From contig NC_072806.1 in NCBI RefSeq assembly GCF_028583425.1, forward strand, positions 37,308,001-37,372,000: 64,000 nt of DNA. Direction: 5' to 3'. Below the pieces are notes generated by a model that was not told where the DNA came from, ran no database searches, and saw only the letters and a program-made list of their open reading frames with translations. Below are positions 43,901-54,889 of the stretch, in pieces (the first letter of the stretch is position 1; each line of letters opens with the position of its first letter). The position numbers and the translations under genes were made by a program. This DNA is from Eublepharis macularius. Taxonomy: Eukaryota > Chordata > Lepidosauria > Squamata > Eublepharidae.

Positions 43901-44294
43901 TGTTGTTACCTCTGACTGCACTCCAAGGCTGTGAGTGGGGGAAGGCCCCCTATCTCATGTCTTCTGCCTCAGACCTTTTCTGGGGGTTGATCCTGGGATG
44001 TTCTGCATGCAAAGCATGAGCCCTACCACTGAACCGTATTCCCTCCACGTCTGGCACAATAATAGACTTAGCATAAGGGCATGGAAGAGCCCATCCTGTA
44101 TTCATTCTTGAACTCTGTGGTGCTGGCCTTTCTTTGCCCTGCAGGTCGCCCAGCAGGCTCCCCAGGAAGCCAAATCCAAGGATCCGTTGTTAACCGTGAG
44201 ACTCCAGAGCATGCTGCAGGAGATGCAGGATGATGCAGACGCCCAGGAGGCCCCGCCTGTGGAAGTGCAAGAGGAAGAACCCGTACCGTCCTAA
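37903..44294 (+). CDS. MRPS23: Mitochondrial ribosomal protein S23 (mS23), complete
   Basis: Five exons (37903-37946, 39143-39319, 40700-40777, 40887-41010, 44145-44294) splice to 573 bases, 190 residues plus TAA, the length of human MRPS23. It begins [15 protein letters not shown] and carries conserved blocks: [32 protein letters not shown]; and [13 protein letters not shown]. All introns have GT...AG ends; junction phases are 2,2,2,0 and every frame joins cleanly. mS23 is a metazoan-type component of the small subunit of the mitochondrial ribosome, in the matrix. The C-terminal exon is acidic and diverges from mammals, as is usual for this protein. The first ATG is used because it matches the family N-terminus. 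Confidence 0.97.
38580..38755 (-). repeat. GTTGCCA-type MITE fragment in MRPS23 intron 1
   Basis: 'ggttgggaaattcctggaga', 'ataatgccatagactctgg', 'gcagccattttctccagggg' and 'ctggcaactctaa' follow the family, with decayed ends. Confidence 0.65.
39143..39319 (+). CDS. MRPS23: MRPS23 exon 2
   Basis: Acceptor CTTCTTCCTCAG at 39142; donor GC|GTAAGT. It encodes residues 15 (shared) to 74 (shared), including [13 protein letters not shown] and PPLREPV. Confidence 0.97.
40700..40777 (+). CDS. MRPS23: MRPS23 exon 3
   Basis: Acceptor ATTGTACAG at 40699; donor AG|GTAAGT. It encodes [20 protein letters not shown] then FKSTCQ, residues 74-100. Confidence 0.96.
40887..41010 (+). CDS. MRPS23: MRPS23 exon 4
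   Basis: Acceptor GAATTCCAG at 40886; donor AGT|GTAAGT. It encodes [24 protein letters not shown] and IILQRKA, residues 100-141, ending in phase 0. Confidence 0.97.
41011..44144 (+). other. MRPS23 intron 4
   Basis: About 3.1 kb. Apart from the palindromic MITE at 42142-42302 I see no clear element; open frames here have no family resemblance. Confidence 0.8.
42142..42302. mobile_element. Inverted-repeat MITE with GGCC termini and CTA duplication
   Basis: GGCCATTTTCACACTGCTTA...TAAGCAGTGTGAAAACGGCC, flanked by CTA at 42139-42141 and 42303-42305. The arms continue through 'ggaacatcg' and 'ccaagctcc'. The 3-bp duplication suggests a PIF/Harbinger-type origin. It sits in MRPS23 intron 4. Confidence 0.82.
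44145..44294 (+). CDS. MRPS23: MRPS23 exon 5 (terminal coding exon)
   Basis: Acceptor TTTGCCCTGCAG at 44144. It reads [10 protein letters not shown], then [17 protein letters not shown] and an acidic tail ending E-E-E-P-V-P-S and TAA at 44292-44294. This tail differs from mammals; assignment rests on the clean phase-0 splice and matching total length. Confidence 0.9.
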   Translation, partial: VAQQAPQEAKSKDPLLTVRLQSMLQEMQDDADAQEAPPVEVQEEEPVPS

Positions 44295-44513
44295 GGGCAG
44301 TTATAATGCCTTCTCCAAGTGAGCCTCTTGATCGGGAGCCACTTCCTCGAGAGACTTGAGCATTCTTGCCTGCTGGAGATGCTCCACCCACCTCCACGTT
44401 GCCAGTTGTGCAAAAGTTATGATTGTCTACTTTAGAAGAGCAGTGAGGATTATCTTATTTTGAGAGGTTTTGTCACATGGGGGGGAACATCACATGTTGA
44501 ACTGGATTGGGTA

Positions 44514-44519
44514 ATTAAA
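44514..44519 (+). terminator. Candidate MRPS23 polyadenylation signal
   Basis: ATTAAA about 220 bases after the MRPS23 stop, the first recognisable signal. Another ATTAAA lies near 45084. Confidence 0.4.
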
Positions 44520-45104
44520 AGGATGGATCAGTCAATTCAAAACTTTAGTCAGAACTGTGACTTGCCAGGATATTTCCATTTTCAGCCATTTGAAAGGCTA
44601 ATTGGTTTGAACAGAGAGTACAGCAGGGAAACGTAGCAAGAAAAGTCAGTCTTGTCCATTTTCCCTCTGTTTTCTTTCTGCCATAGTTAAAAGTTTGATT
44701 TTGACACTTGATGTGGGTAGATCTGATATGTCTGAATAAGTTGGGATCACATTAAGGGTAACTGCAAGTAACGTCCAACGCGTATTTTGCTCGGGCGTCA
44801 GCACTGGGCAAATGGAGCTCCCTATCTTTGTATCTACGAAAAAGTTAACCTCTTCTGCATTCCGGTCAGCTGTTGTGCTTGCTGTGTCTTGAAAGCTAGA
44901 ATTACAGATTTCGCTTGAGGAAACAAATGAGAAATATTCTGTGCAAACCTTTTCCACCAAAGTCCATTCTTGGTGCGTATTTATAGAGGCATGGCTGAAC
45001 ATCCATCCAGCATGGTAGTAACAAGCAAGCGCTTAATGTGCATCCGTTGCTTCTTTAAATGAGCACTTGTTCTGTAGAGAAATATATTAAAGTGGGGTAC
45101 GTGA

Positions 45105-45440
45105 TCGTGACTTATCAGGCATAGGAAGAGCTCTGCTGCAGCAAGCCAAAGGTCCATCTCGTCCAGCATCCTGTTTCCCATAGTGGTCAACCCGATACCT
45201 CCACAAAGCCCACAGGCTGGGTACACCCCCCCCCTCTGCTGCTGCTCCCCAGCCGTTGGCGTAGAGTGCTGTGCTGCCTAAAGGAGAAGGTCTCGTCTGC
45301 GAAGTGTGCTAATAGCCATGAAGAGGCCAAACTACCAGGCATTTTTTCTAGTCCCCTCTTTAAGACTTGAGAACCTTTTATGATTAAGAAATGGTTAGTC
45401 AACAAACGAATAGCCATTGCCACAATCTTGCACTGGTGTG
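45105..45440 (+). mobile_element. CR1-class LINE 3' region
   Basis: 'ggcataggaagagctctgct', 'ggtccatctcgtccagcatc', 'ctgtttcccatagtggtc' and 'atagccatgaagaggcc' follow the same tail type as 12305-12720. Confidence 0.7.
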
Positions 45441-45864
45441 TGTCATGCATTGGGTGAAAAAGTCCTTTCTTTCATTGGTCTTGAAAACATTGTTCATGAA
45501 CACCATTAGATGGTCCTGAGTTCTAGTGTTATTGGAGAGGGAGAAAGTCTCCACACAGTTTATAGCTTTGTATATAAAGGCATGTTGGGTATTAGGATTT
45601 AGAATCCACATCTCCTTTGATAAGATAGATGTAATGTTCTTCACTAGAAAATGCTGTGACTAACAAGAAACTGCAGAAACCGAAGTTTAGAATTTAGACA
45701 CTGGTTTATGCTTTCAAATGTACAGGAAAACTGCAGTTTAAAAGAGCTGGCCATTTGCCAGCCTTACCATGCCTTTGGGAAATGTATCAGCTGGAACATT
45801 CACAGGGGGCAGCCACGGAGACGCTTCTTGGTGCTTCTTCATACAGCACATGATGAAATCACAG

Positions 45865-46190
45865 CAGTGGTTCTCGAACTGGGTCATGACTCTTGCTTGT
45901 TGGAATGTGAGGCTGGGGGAGAACTGAGTGAGGAGGCTTAGTGACAGGTTTGGTTTTACCTCTACATAAAGCACAAAATGACCATGCAATACAGCACGTT
46001 GCTCAGTAATGCTGTATAACCATAAACATTAAACATGAAAAATCAAATATCAACTTGTTCCGTGTTCTATTGGTGTGAGGTTTCTGCATTTATGTTGGAG
46101 GGAGAAAATAGCCTGGAGTTAGTATAATTGGGGGATCCACTTGCAAAATAAGGTAAATACGTTCCACTTCAAAAAGCTTGAGAACCACTG
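45865..46190. mobile_element. hAT (Charlie-like) element
   Basis: CAGTGGTTCTCGAACTGGG at the left and CTTGAGAACCACTG at the right are terminal inverted repeats of Charlie type. The flanking octamers AATCACAG and GCTTACAG agree at 5 of 8. Non-coding. Confidence 0.7.
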
Positions 46191-46519
46191 GCTTACAGGT
46201 GTCCTAGCCACAGGATGAGAAGATGGCATTTGTCTTAGATGACTTGAAAAGATTACTAGCGTTATTGACAGCTGTTCCTATGATAGTTTCCGGTGTGGAG
46301 GCACTGTGCTGGGGGGCTAGCCACACTGAAGAGCCTCCCTGCCTTGCCTGTAGGCTTCTCAGAGGCATTTGGCTGGTTGGACTACGTGGACTACATAGTC
46401 CTGGTGCAGCAAAGTGTTCTTTCTTTTCTTAGAAGAGATTATTTCAGTTCAGAACCGGATGGGTCCATCAACAGCTATTAATCAAGAACGGAATTTCCAT
46501 GTACAGGTGCAGTATTTTT

Positions 46520-46690
46520 GTCAGAGGCACATGTTGGGAACAGGCAACAAGGAAGGGGCGCTTTGCCCACATGCCCTGCTGGGTGAGCTTCCCAGAAACT
46601 TCAGACTAGCTATAGTTGGATATAGGCTGCTGGACTTTTGGGCCGATCCAGTAGGACAGTTATTTTGCTCGTGCCTTTGCTATTAGAGTG
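46520..46690 (+). repeat. CR1-like 3' tail, decayed
   Basis: 'ggctgctggacttttgggcc' and 'gatccagtaggacagttatt' resemble the closing part of the CR1/L3-type tail. Confidence 0.45.
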
Positions 46691-46827
46691 GTATCGAGGA
46701 TGCTCCCTCTGAGCGGTATTCATCCAAAGAAAAATCCAAAACTGGAAGCTTTTATTTAGACCATTAAAAATAGTGTACACTTCTGAATTCTAACAGGACA
46801 CTTTATCAAGCTTGTTGTTTTAAAATA

Positions 46828-46845
46828 GTGTGTGTGTGTGTGTGG
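46828..46845. repeat. (TG)n microsatellite
   Basis: A dinucleotide run followed by a G-run. Confidence 0.9.
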
Positions 46846-46859
46846 GGGGGAGCTATTTC

Positions 46860-48940
46860 AGGCCTTAATTCTTATTTATGTATTATTTATTAATTTGATT
46901 TTTAGCCTGCCCTCCCTGCTAGCAAGTTTGGGGCAGATTACAATAATATAAATGGTACAAAAATAAAACATTTAAATACGTTTAAAACCAGAACAGCAAT
47001 ACAAATATAATCTGAATCTCAAGATGGCAGCCCTCTCCATTCTTCCCAACCACAATATAACCAAGAGGGGAGCGGGGGGGGGCACAGTTGATGATCTCAT
47101 TGTGACTTTGCATGTGAGGGGGGGGGCAGATGGTTTTATACCTCCCCTGGTGGGAGACCAGTATCAAGTTACTCCTTTCAGCCTTCTGGGAAGAAGAAGG
47201 AAAAAATGGCACTGTGCAGTGGAAAACACAAAAATCATTAGTTGATCAATAGCCTCTCCAGCACCCAATGGAGCATGCAGGTCCATCTTGAAGGCTGAGA
47301 TCAGAGGTCACGTGGTAGCCACATTATCTCTTTATGTAAGAGTCCTCTCGGTCCTGCCTGTACATCAGCCTCCAGTTTTATTAATATACTGGCTACCAAA
47401 TTTTTCTTCTAATCTCAGTCTTTTTAGGACTTGTGTGTTCCGCCTGACACTGAGAGACAGTTGAGGAACTGCTTTTTTTCCTCTTTTCAACTGCAGATTG
47501 TCATTTTCATTCTTCCCAGAAAGCCTAAAAGTGCAACTTGATCCCAGCGCTACCTAATCAATTGCAAAGTGCCTGACACTCTGCACAGGATGCCCTCCTT
47601 TAAGATGGGGGGGGGCCCTTAAACATCCCCCTCCCCTCCCCTTTTATTAAGATCCAGCCCAATCAAGCTTTCTACCAGACTTCTTAAAGCTTGCATGAGG
47701 TTAATAATGCTGTTACTCTAAATATAAATTTCGCAGAGGGACAAAATCTCAAGCAAGCCAGCTTGTCCAATGTCAGAGCCGTTACCTTGGCTGCTGGTTC
47801 TGGGACGGGGCTTTGCCTGACACGGAGCCACCTCTGAAAAAGCCACAGCCATGGAGGACCTGCTGCCAAAGGAGAGAGAAGCCCTGGTATTATTCCGTGT
47901 AACTGCTAATGTGGCCCAATTCACTGGAAAACTTTGAACTGCGTATGTACATAGCCAGCCTGAATTAGCTGCTCAGGCTCTGTTGAGGAAGGAGGTTTGT
48001 TGGCTCTTGCGTGGTGACAGAGATGGGGGAAATGCCTTTTTTTCTTTTAAAGGCAGTTTCCAGAGTTAGAAATAGCTTTCGGAACCCAAGTTGCTTTTTG
48101 GTCTGTCCCAAGGAGCACATGAGTGGAGTGGCATCAGCCGAGGAAGCGCCTGTCTGTCTCCTCCAGCTGGCTGGAAAGGGAAAATTGTGTGTGTGTTTCA
48201 TCTTTTGAATACAGCCTGTGAGATGTCTCTTCTCACAGTGCCCCCCCCCAAACCCCCGCTGTTGCTCCTTCCTGCCCTTGGAAGAATGCTTTGTACTCAA
48301 GGTTCTGCCATTCACAGTGACCCTAGTGGAGCGGGAGTATTTTAATTAAAAGGTTGTGAGCAAACCCCCAAGGGTGACCTATTTACTTATTTATCAAGCA
48401 TTTACCTTCCAGCGGTTAGGAAAAGGTCACCGACTTCCCCTGATGCTTTGGAGTTCAGGCTTCTCTCTCTTTTAGATGATTATTCTTTTCCCTCCTCCTT
48501 TTTTAGCTTGGATGAAAAAGATGCTCTGTTGTTCCCTCCAACCTTGGGTGTTATGCATACAACATTTCTGTCAGTAATGATTCTGACTTTTAGGAGGCTG
48601 TGCCTGCCTAACAGGCAGAGAGAGAGAGGGGGGAAAGCGTGTGTTTTCTCATTGAGGTTTGTTTCTGCCAAAAAACTCCTCCAAACAACTGGCTAGTGAT
48701 TATGGCCAATAATGAGATATTGATTGTTTTGCAAATGTCACCACTGGAAGGACAGCAGGGGCTGTGGCGGTTTTGTGGGCTCTGCATTTGTCCGCTTGGT
48801 GGCACTGTAGGTTTTTTTAGGCAGGCCTGTCCTCGCTGCCTCTGTTCAAGAGGTGTTCTCCATGTAGCAAAGTTCCACACACCCAACTCTGCAGCTCCAT
48901 AGTTTATTTGAAAATAAGCCCTTTGATTTAGAACACTACA
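46860..48940. other. No gene recognised
   Basis: A short SINE-like start near 46870-46990 ('ttatttatt', 'cctgccctccctgctagcaa') is possible. The frames at 47684-48902 have no family resemblance and no splice pattern. Confidence 0.35.
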
Positions 48941-48944
48941 GCTA

Positions 48945-49045
48945 TAAAGATCAGAGGGTCTAGTAGCATCTTAAAAATTAGCAAACTTATTGTGCTTTGA
49001 GGTTTTGGGGGCAGAGTCCACTATCTCAGACACATGCCATGTTGC
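48945..49045 (-). repeat. Degenerate P1-like repeat end
   Basis: 'agagggtctagtagcatctt', 'agcaaacttattgtgctttg' and 'agtccactatctcagacaca' keep the order of the P1 elements (target words 'agtagcacctt', 'aactttattgtagc', a hairpin, then CAGAT), but the catalytic-like boxes are lost. Confidence 0.45.
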
Positions 49046-49249
49046 TACATTCAAGATTATATCAGTACACACCAGCCATACATATGGATAAAAACAGAAG
49101 AAAGGCTGGGTGTAGGAAATGTGATTACAAAGTGAAAACAGGAGGTCCAGTCATTTTGGAGAAGGTATGTTAGAATCGCTTGCTTTTTGATTTGATAGAT
49201 CCCTGTCCGGTGGCTCATTAATTTTTTAAAGAAGTTGCAAAATCTCAAA

Positions 49250-49450
49250 ATAGAAAAGAGTCCAGTAGCACCTTTAAGACTAACCAATTTTACTGTAGCA
49301 TAAGCTTTCGAGAATCACAGTTCTCTTCTTCAGATGCATCTGTGATTCTCGAAAGCTTATGCTACGGTAAAGTTGGTTAGTCTTAAAGGTGCTACTGGAC
49401 TCTTTTCTATTTTGCTGCTACAGACTAACATGGCTAAATCTTCTGGATCT
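49250..49450. mobile_element. Penelope-like element, family P1, long palindrome
   Basis: 'aaagagtccagtagcacctt' and TAAGACTAACCAA on the left are mirrored by TTGGTTAGTCTTA and 'aaggtgctactggactcttt' on the right. A 9-base word AAATCTCA(A/G) flanks it (about 49242-49250 and 49455-49463). The left arm keeps a full hammerhead-like core on the - strand (49298-49337, CTGAAGA variant); the right arm has lost its centre. Confidence 0.78.
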
Positions 49451-49459
49451 GTGAAATCT

Positions 49460-51540
49460 CAGTGTCATTTGCCTCCTCTTATGAAAGGAGAAGGGGAAGA
49501 GACTGGTTTTAATATGGCCTTTGGTGAGGGACTGTGAACTCTCTTGATTCTTGCCTCCCCATCAGCTTCTGTAGCTGAACACTTTTCACCTGATTTTAGA
49601 CAACTTGGCTGGGTGAACAGTGTCCTGGGGGAGAGGCTGCAGGAAGGTGAGCGATGGATGCAGGGGTGCAGCACCCCTCATTCATACACCCCTTTACCTG
49701 CTAAAATCAAACCTCTCCACTCCTGCAATAGGAAGGTTTTATGTTTAACTGCATGCGATGGCCACCATTTTGCCTAGTTTTGCTCTGGACGATGGGAACA
49801 AAAGGTGAGAGTGAAAAGTATTGTATGAATACGCTAAAATCACATTGGCCTGACCTTTGGGAGTTTAGTTAGCTGTGGGAAAAGTAAACAAGAATTCTGT
49901 CACTTCAGGCTTCTGTACATTGTTCAAGCTGAATGTTTTGCGTCCAGGCCTCTGGCCAGAGTCTCAGTGGTGATGCCTGCGAGGTGGCTGTATGGGAACC
50001 AGTCCTTAGAGGAGCTCCATTGCAATTCCAGTCTGGCACGACACTGATAACGAGACCCTTCCTCAGAAAACAGTTTGAGTAAAAACAACAGGCTCTCCCC
50101 GGGGGTCTGTAATGGGAACAGGAGCTAATATACTATGTAATAAGAGGTTCTATCTAGTCTTGTATAAAATGAGAAGCTGAAATATCTTAATTCATTTAAA
50201 ATCCCCAGCCGAATGCACATGGTGTTCGGAGACTGGCAAAATGTCTTCCTTGCTTTGGGCTATAAAGGAAGCATTCTGTCCAGGAGAATGTGACTCTTGT
50301 CTAATGAGCAGATCTGGGCTTTGTCTCTTTCTCAGTCCTACACTCCATTAAGAGAGCGCCCATTTGACCTTTGCTGGCTGAATTGCTGACCTCTTCCTTC
50401 CGTAAAGGCTGCAGGTCAGAAGCCTCCCCCCTCCCCCATCTCCTGGATAGCTTCATCAGAACACATCTTGTCGCTGCCGAGTTAACGATCTGGGTGCCAA
50501 GAGGTCAGTTTCCAGCTTGCTGCGTATGGCTGGAGGCACAATGGAGCTTTAAAATAACATCCTCTCATTTTAGTCCTTTAGATCTCGGGTGAACTCTGCA
50601 CTCTCCCCAATGTGCATTTCAGCCCACATTTTTTCTGGATACCAGCTTTACCCAAACTTTTGATCACTGAGTTGCATTTGCGGGGTGGGGGGGAGCATGA
50701 AGTGTGAGTCTGATCTGCCCTTGGAGGGGGCTTGCCTGCTGTGCTTCTGCACGTCACTGTTGCATTCCTCCTGACTGGAAGAGGCAGTCCTAAAGCAGTG
50801 ATTCATGAAGAGATGCAGTGGGGAGACTCCTCTGCAGCCTGTTAATCTGCCTTCTGTCTGTAGGGAGTGTGGTTGAATGACCCAATTTTCCCTAATGCTT
50901 AAGATGCATCTGGCTCACAACAGGTTCACAGTGGAGACTGGACTGGAAAGGGGAACAGTAAATCAAGCAGAGATGCAGCATGCAACCTCTTCTGTGGGCG
51001 GGTACTTTAAGTTCCTTTAATGTTTTGTATTGCACAGCTCAGAACTTGTTGGTTTATATGGAATTGTATTGGCTGAACAGCCTGTACTTGGGATCGGGAC
51101 TGATACTGCGATGTAGATTGTAAAAATACCCTTTGGTGTCCTGTGAGGCAGAAGGTGACTATTGAAAAAGTTCACTGTAAGAAAAGAATCTAAAGTCAAG
51201 AGAGGTTCTAATTAGAGAGAATGAGGAAGGAGAGATGTTTCCAGTGGCTGTTTTATTGCTAAAAATTTCAACAGTTTTAAGTGTTGCCAATATTGTCTGG
51301 AGTAAAATATCTAATAGGTCATTAGGGGATAGAGAAGTTAATTGGAATAATTTGCACTTTCCTCCTGTAGGGCACTTGGTAATATATGTACATATATGTA
51401 CTATATATAGATATATGCATATTTGAAAAAGAGATTTGTATTAAAATTGTACCCTTGTAAGATACAACTCAACAAGTAAAGTACAGAGCTTCAGGGATAA
51501 GCAATCTTTAAGATCCGCCCACTCCACCCCTTTAAGTTAA
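49460..51540. other. No gene recognised
   Basis: No family resemblance in the open frames. The short 'atatatgtacatatatgtac' run near 51380 is a low-complexity AT stretch. Confidence 0.4.
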
Positions 51541-51555
51541 TCAGCTTGTTGTACA

Positions 51556-51822
51556 CAGGGGCCATTTCATCGAAGAAGAGCTGCAGGAACTCATTAGCAT
51601 AACTCATTAGCATAACTCCTTAGCATATGCCACACCCTCGCCATCATCGGAGAGTGATCCATCACCCATCAGAGGCCAGATCTGGGCCATTTCGGGACCA
51701 ATCCTGGCCGCAATGGGCTCAAAATGGCCGAAAATCAGGTGGGCGGGACCACCTGTCATGTGACTTCTTTGGCGAACTACCGGAACTGCGTTCCTGTGCG
51801 TTCCCCCTCAAAATGAACCCTG
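51556..51822. mobile_element. hAT-type element, family B copy 4 (internally deleted)
   Basis: CAGGGGCCATTTCATCG...CAAAATGAACCCTG with a perfect 8-bp duplication GTTGTACA (51548-51555 and 51823-51830). It lacks the central part of the 435-440 bp copies. Confidence 0.93.
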
Positions 51823-51839
51823 GTTGTACAAGAGGTTGC

Positions 51840-52820
51840 TAGAAATGTTAGTGGTTTTTAACTGTCCCTTTAAACATTTTACACTCTGTTCTAAACATGA
51901 CCCACAGCCTGCAGCAGGCAAATGCTGCTAGAACGGTTCAGTTCAAAAAAGGGAAACTAAGGGTGGATCCCAGGGTGGGCAACTTAGCCCAAGTGCCCCC
52001 AAAATGCAACATTTACTCGTGAAGCTGTTGGGGGGTGGGATGGAGGAAGGTGACAGACAGGCACAGATAAAATCCCAGGGCCATTGCCAGCATCTCAGGG
52101 ATTCACTTCGGACGCAGCTGGTGGCTGTGCAGGTTTGGAAGGTGATTGTGGGCATATGCCTGTGAATTCTCCCACACTGCTGGCCCCAGCAGGGCAGCCA
52201 GTGCCTTGCTTGCTTGGGTAGAGATCTCACCCTGGGTGCCAGGTGTGCTGTTATTGGCCAGGGATTGCCCACCCCTGGCCTATCACATCTGCTCCAACAT
52301 TTCTCAGATGTTACACTCCCATTCTTATACCAAGACCCCACACCGCATCAACCACACGCTGCTGACAGTATTTATTTACTCTGCAATAGCCTGTCTTCTG
52401 CTGATCTAAAACCCAAGAGGGTGTTCGTCCTTTGTCATCCAGAAATTTTGCAAAAGGTTTGTGCCAGTCATGGTGCAGGTGGACACACAAGTGAAAGAAG
52501 GTGCTCAAGCCAGAGGCCTAGGAAAGCCGAGCCCTTCCCATCCTGGTCCCTTATGCTAGTGTTTTCGAAGCCTATGACCCAGCAGGATCGGGCCGTGATT
52601 CATTCAGGATTTGTTAGATTTTTAACCCGTAATTCAAACATTAAAGTATTGATTTCCCTTATCTCTGAGTAAGCACAGAATCGCCAATTTGAGTAAGTTG
52701 TGGGAGTTATCATACAATCAAGGGCTTCCCTCTGTTTCTAGACAGCACCGGCATCTTTCTTTCTAAAAACTAAGATTACAGGCAAAATTATATACGAACA
52801 CATGAAGCTGCCTAATGCTG
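51840..52820. other. No gene recognised
   Basis: No credible coding region or named repeat. The overlapping frames at 51943-52672 are unsupported. Confidence 0.35.
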
Positions 52821-52839
52821 AATCAGACCCTATGTCACA

Positions 52840-54015
52840 GAATCAGAGTTGAAAGGGGCCATACAGACTTTCTAGTCCAACCCCTTGCCCAGTGCAGGAT
52901 CAGCCTAAAGCATCTCTGACAAATATTCATCCAGCCTCTTCTTGAAAACTGCCAGTGAGGGGGAGCTCACCACCTCCCTAGGCAGCTGATTCCACTTTTG
53001 AACTACTCTGACCGTGAAAAAGTTTTTCCTAAGATCCAGCCGGTGCCTTTCTGCATGTAATTTAAGCCCATGGCTTCGGGTCCTACCCTCTGCTGCCAAC
53101 TGGAACAGCTCCTTGCCCTCCTCCAAATGACAGCCTTTCAAATATTTAAAGAGAGCAATCTTATCCCCCCTCAATCTCCTCTTCTCCAAACTAAACATTC
53201 CCAAGGCCCTCAGCCATTCCTCGTAGGGCTCAGACTCCAGACCCCTGATCATTCTCATCACTCTCTTCTGCACCCTCTCGATTTTGGCCACATCCTTTTT
53301 GAAGTGAGGCCTCCAGAACTGCACACAGTGCTCTAGGTGTGGCCTGACCAAGGCAGTATAGAGAGGGGCTATGACCTCCTGCGATTTCGATGCAATGGCC
53401 CTTTTGATACAACCCAAGACTGAGTTTGCCTTTTTTGCCACCGCATCACACTGACTGCTCATATTTAGTTTACAGTCCACTCTTACTCCAAGATCTCTTT
53501 CACATACACTACTACCCAGAAGTGTATCCCCCATCCTGTATTTGTGCTTCCCATTTTTGTGACCCAGATGTAATACTATGCACTTATCTGTGTTGAACTG
53601 CATCCTGTTCACAACTGCCCACTTCTCCAGAGTATTCAGGTCTTGTTGAATTTTAACTCTATCTTCTTGGGTGTTTGCCAGTCCTCCCAATTTGGTATCA
53701 TCAGCAAATTTAATGAGTAGCCTGTTTACCCCTTCATCCAGATCATTGATAAAAATATTGAAAAGTACCAGGCCCAAAACCGAGCCCTGTGGTACCCTAC
53801 TGGACACCTCCCTCAAATGTGATGAAACGCCATTGGCCACCACTCTTTTGGTGCGGTCCTCTAACCCGTTCCCTATCCACCGAACTGTCCCATAGTTCAG
53901 TCCGCAGTCTTCCAGTTTACCCATTAGAACATTAAAGCACCTTGCAACAGAGTCTGGCATTTCATACACTGAAGCTCCTGAAAGTATATTTTGAGCCATT
54001 ATGTAAGACAATTTT
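52840..54015 (-). mobile_element. CR1 LINE, 5'-truncated, with long open reverse-transcriptase fragment
   Basis: One open frame of 368 codons (54011 to 52905) covers the C-terminal half of the CR1 reverse transcriptase and the end domain: VPQGSVLGLVLFNIFINDL, the catalytic-box motif FADDTKL, WAVVNRMQFNTDKC, ERDLGVRVD, LVRPHLEHCVQFW, RVMRMIRGLESE, GMFSLEKRRLRGDKIALFKY and FFTVRVVQKWNQLP. A CR1 3' UTR (reverse of 'ggttggactagaaag' and 'ccctttcaactctgattc') follows down to about 52840. The intact frame suggests a fairly young insertion; the N-terminal part and ORF1 are missing. Confidence 0.95.
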
Positions 54016-54039
54016 GGTTTCCTACTGTATCTTTGCCCT

Positions 54040-54260
54040 GACCTGGATAGCCCAAGTGAGTGAGCCTGATCTCGTCAGATCTCCAAAGCGAAGCAGGGTT
54101 GGCTTTGGTTAGTAATTAGATGGGAGACCTCCAACAAATACCAGGATTGCAGAGGCAGGCAATGGCAAACCACCTCTGTTAGTCTTTTGCCAAGAAACCA
54201 CCAGCAGGGGTCACCATAAGTCAGCTATGACTTAAGGGCACTCTCTGCCACCACTATATC
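54040..54260 (+). mobile_element. 5S rRNA-derived SINE, full-length
   Basis: 'gcctgatctcgtcagatctc', AAGCGAAGCAGGGTTGG, 'tagtaattagatgggagacc' follow 5S rRNA through both internal promoter boxes. Then 'ggcaggcaatggcaaaccac', 'tctgttagtcttttgcc', 'ggtcaccataagtcagctat' and an ending near 'cttaagggcactc'. Confidence 0.9.
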
Positions 54261-54269
54261 TTTAACCAG

Positions 54270-54505
54270 AGAGCCAGTGTGGTGCAATGCCTAGGGTGAC
54301 AGACTAGGATCTGGGCAACTCGATTCCCCGCTCTGCCATGGAAGCTTGCTGGGTGACCTTGGGCAAAGTACCGTGCACTTGGCCTAACCTACCTCTCAGG
54401 GTTGTTGTGAGGGAAAAACGAAGGTGAGGAGAATGATGTAAGACACTTTGGGTCCCCGTTGGGGAGAGATGCATGGTATAACAGAAATAAAATAAATAAA
54501 ATTTG
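54270..54505 (+). mobile_element. Sauria-like tRNA SINE
   Basis: 'gagccagtgtggtgcaatgc' head, 'aactcgattccccgctctgc', 'gctgggtgaccttgggcaaa', 'acctacctctcagggttgtt', 'gtaagacactttgggtcccc', tail (AAAT)n. Confidence 0.9.
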
Positions 54506-54889
54506 CTTTTAAATCCACGGAGGTCCTGCAGTTGTGCAGTAACACTGGCACCCTTATTTTCACCTGTGAAATGTTGGAGAGTATGCAGACATACATGAAA
54601 TGCTTGAGCATATATCTCATCATGCATGCAAAGGAAGAAAAGGTGGTTGTACACATGAATTAATTATTTAAGCATATGTATTTTCTTATGTGGAAAAAGG
54701 ATTGCATGGACATTTTTCTGTCTCTTTGGTATCTGTAATGAAGTGGAGGGGTTTTTTTTTTTAGTATTCACAGGCCATTATGTTCTCACTGTTCTCCAGT
54801 CATCCCTTACTGGTCCTTGGTGCACTCTTTCTCAGACTTTCTTTGCTATGATCTTTTCAGAAAGGTGGCTGGCGGGGGGGGGGGCTAAT

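Noticed and set aside
54040-54150. A functional 5S rRNA gene
   Set aside because: Diverged from 5S rRNA and fused to a SINE body and BovB-like tail; it is a 5S-derived SINE.
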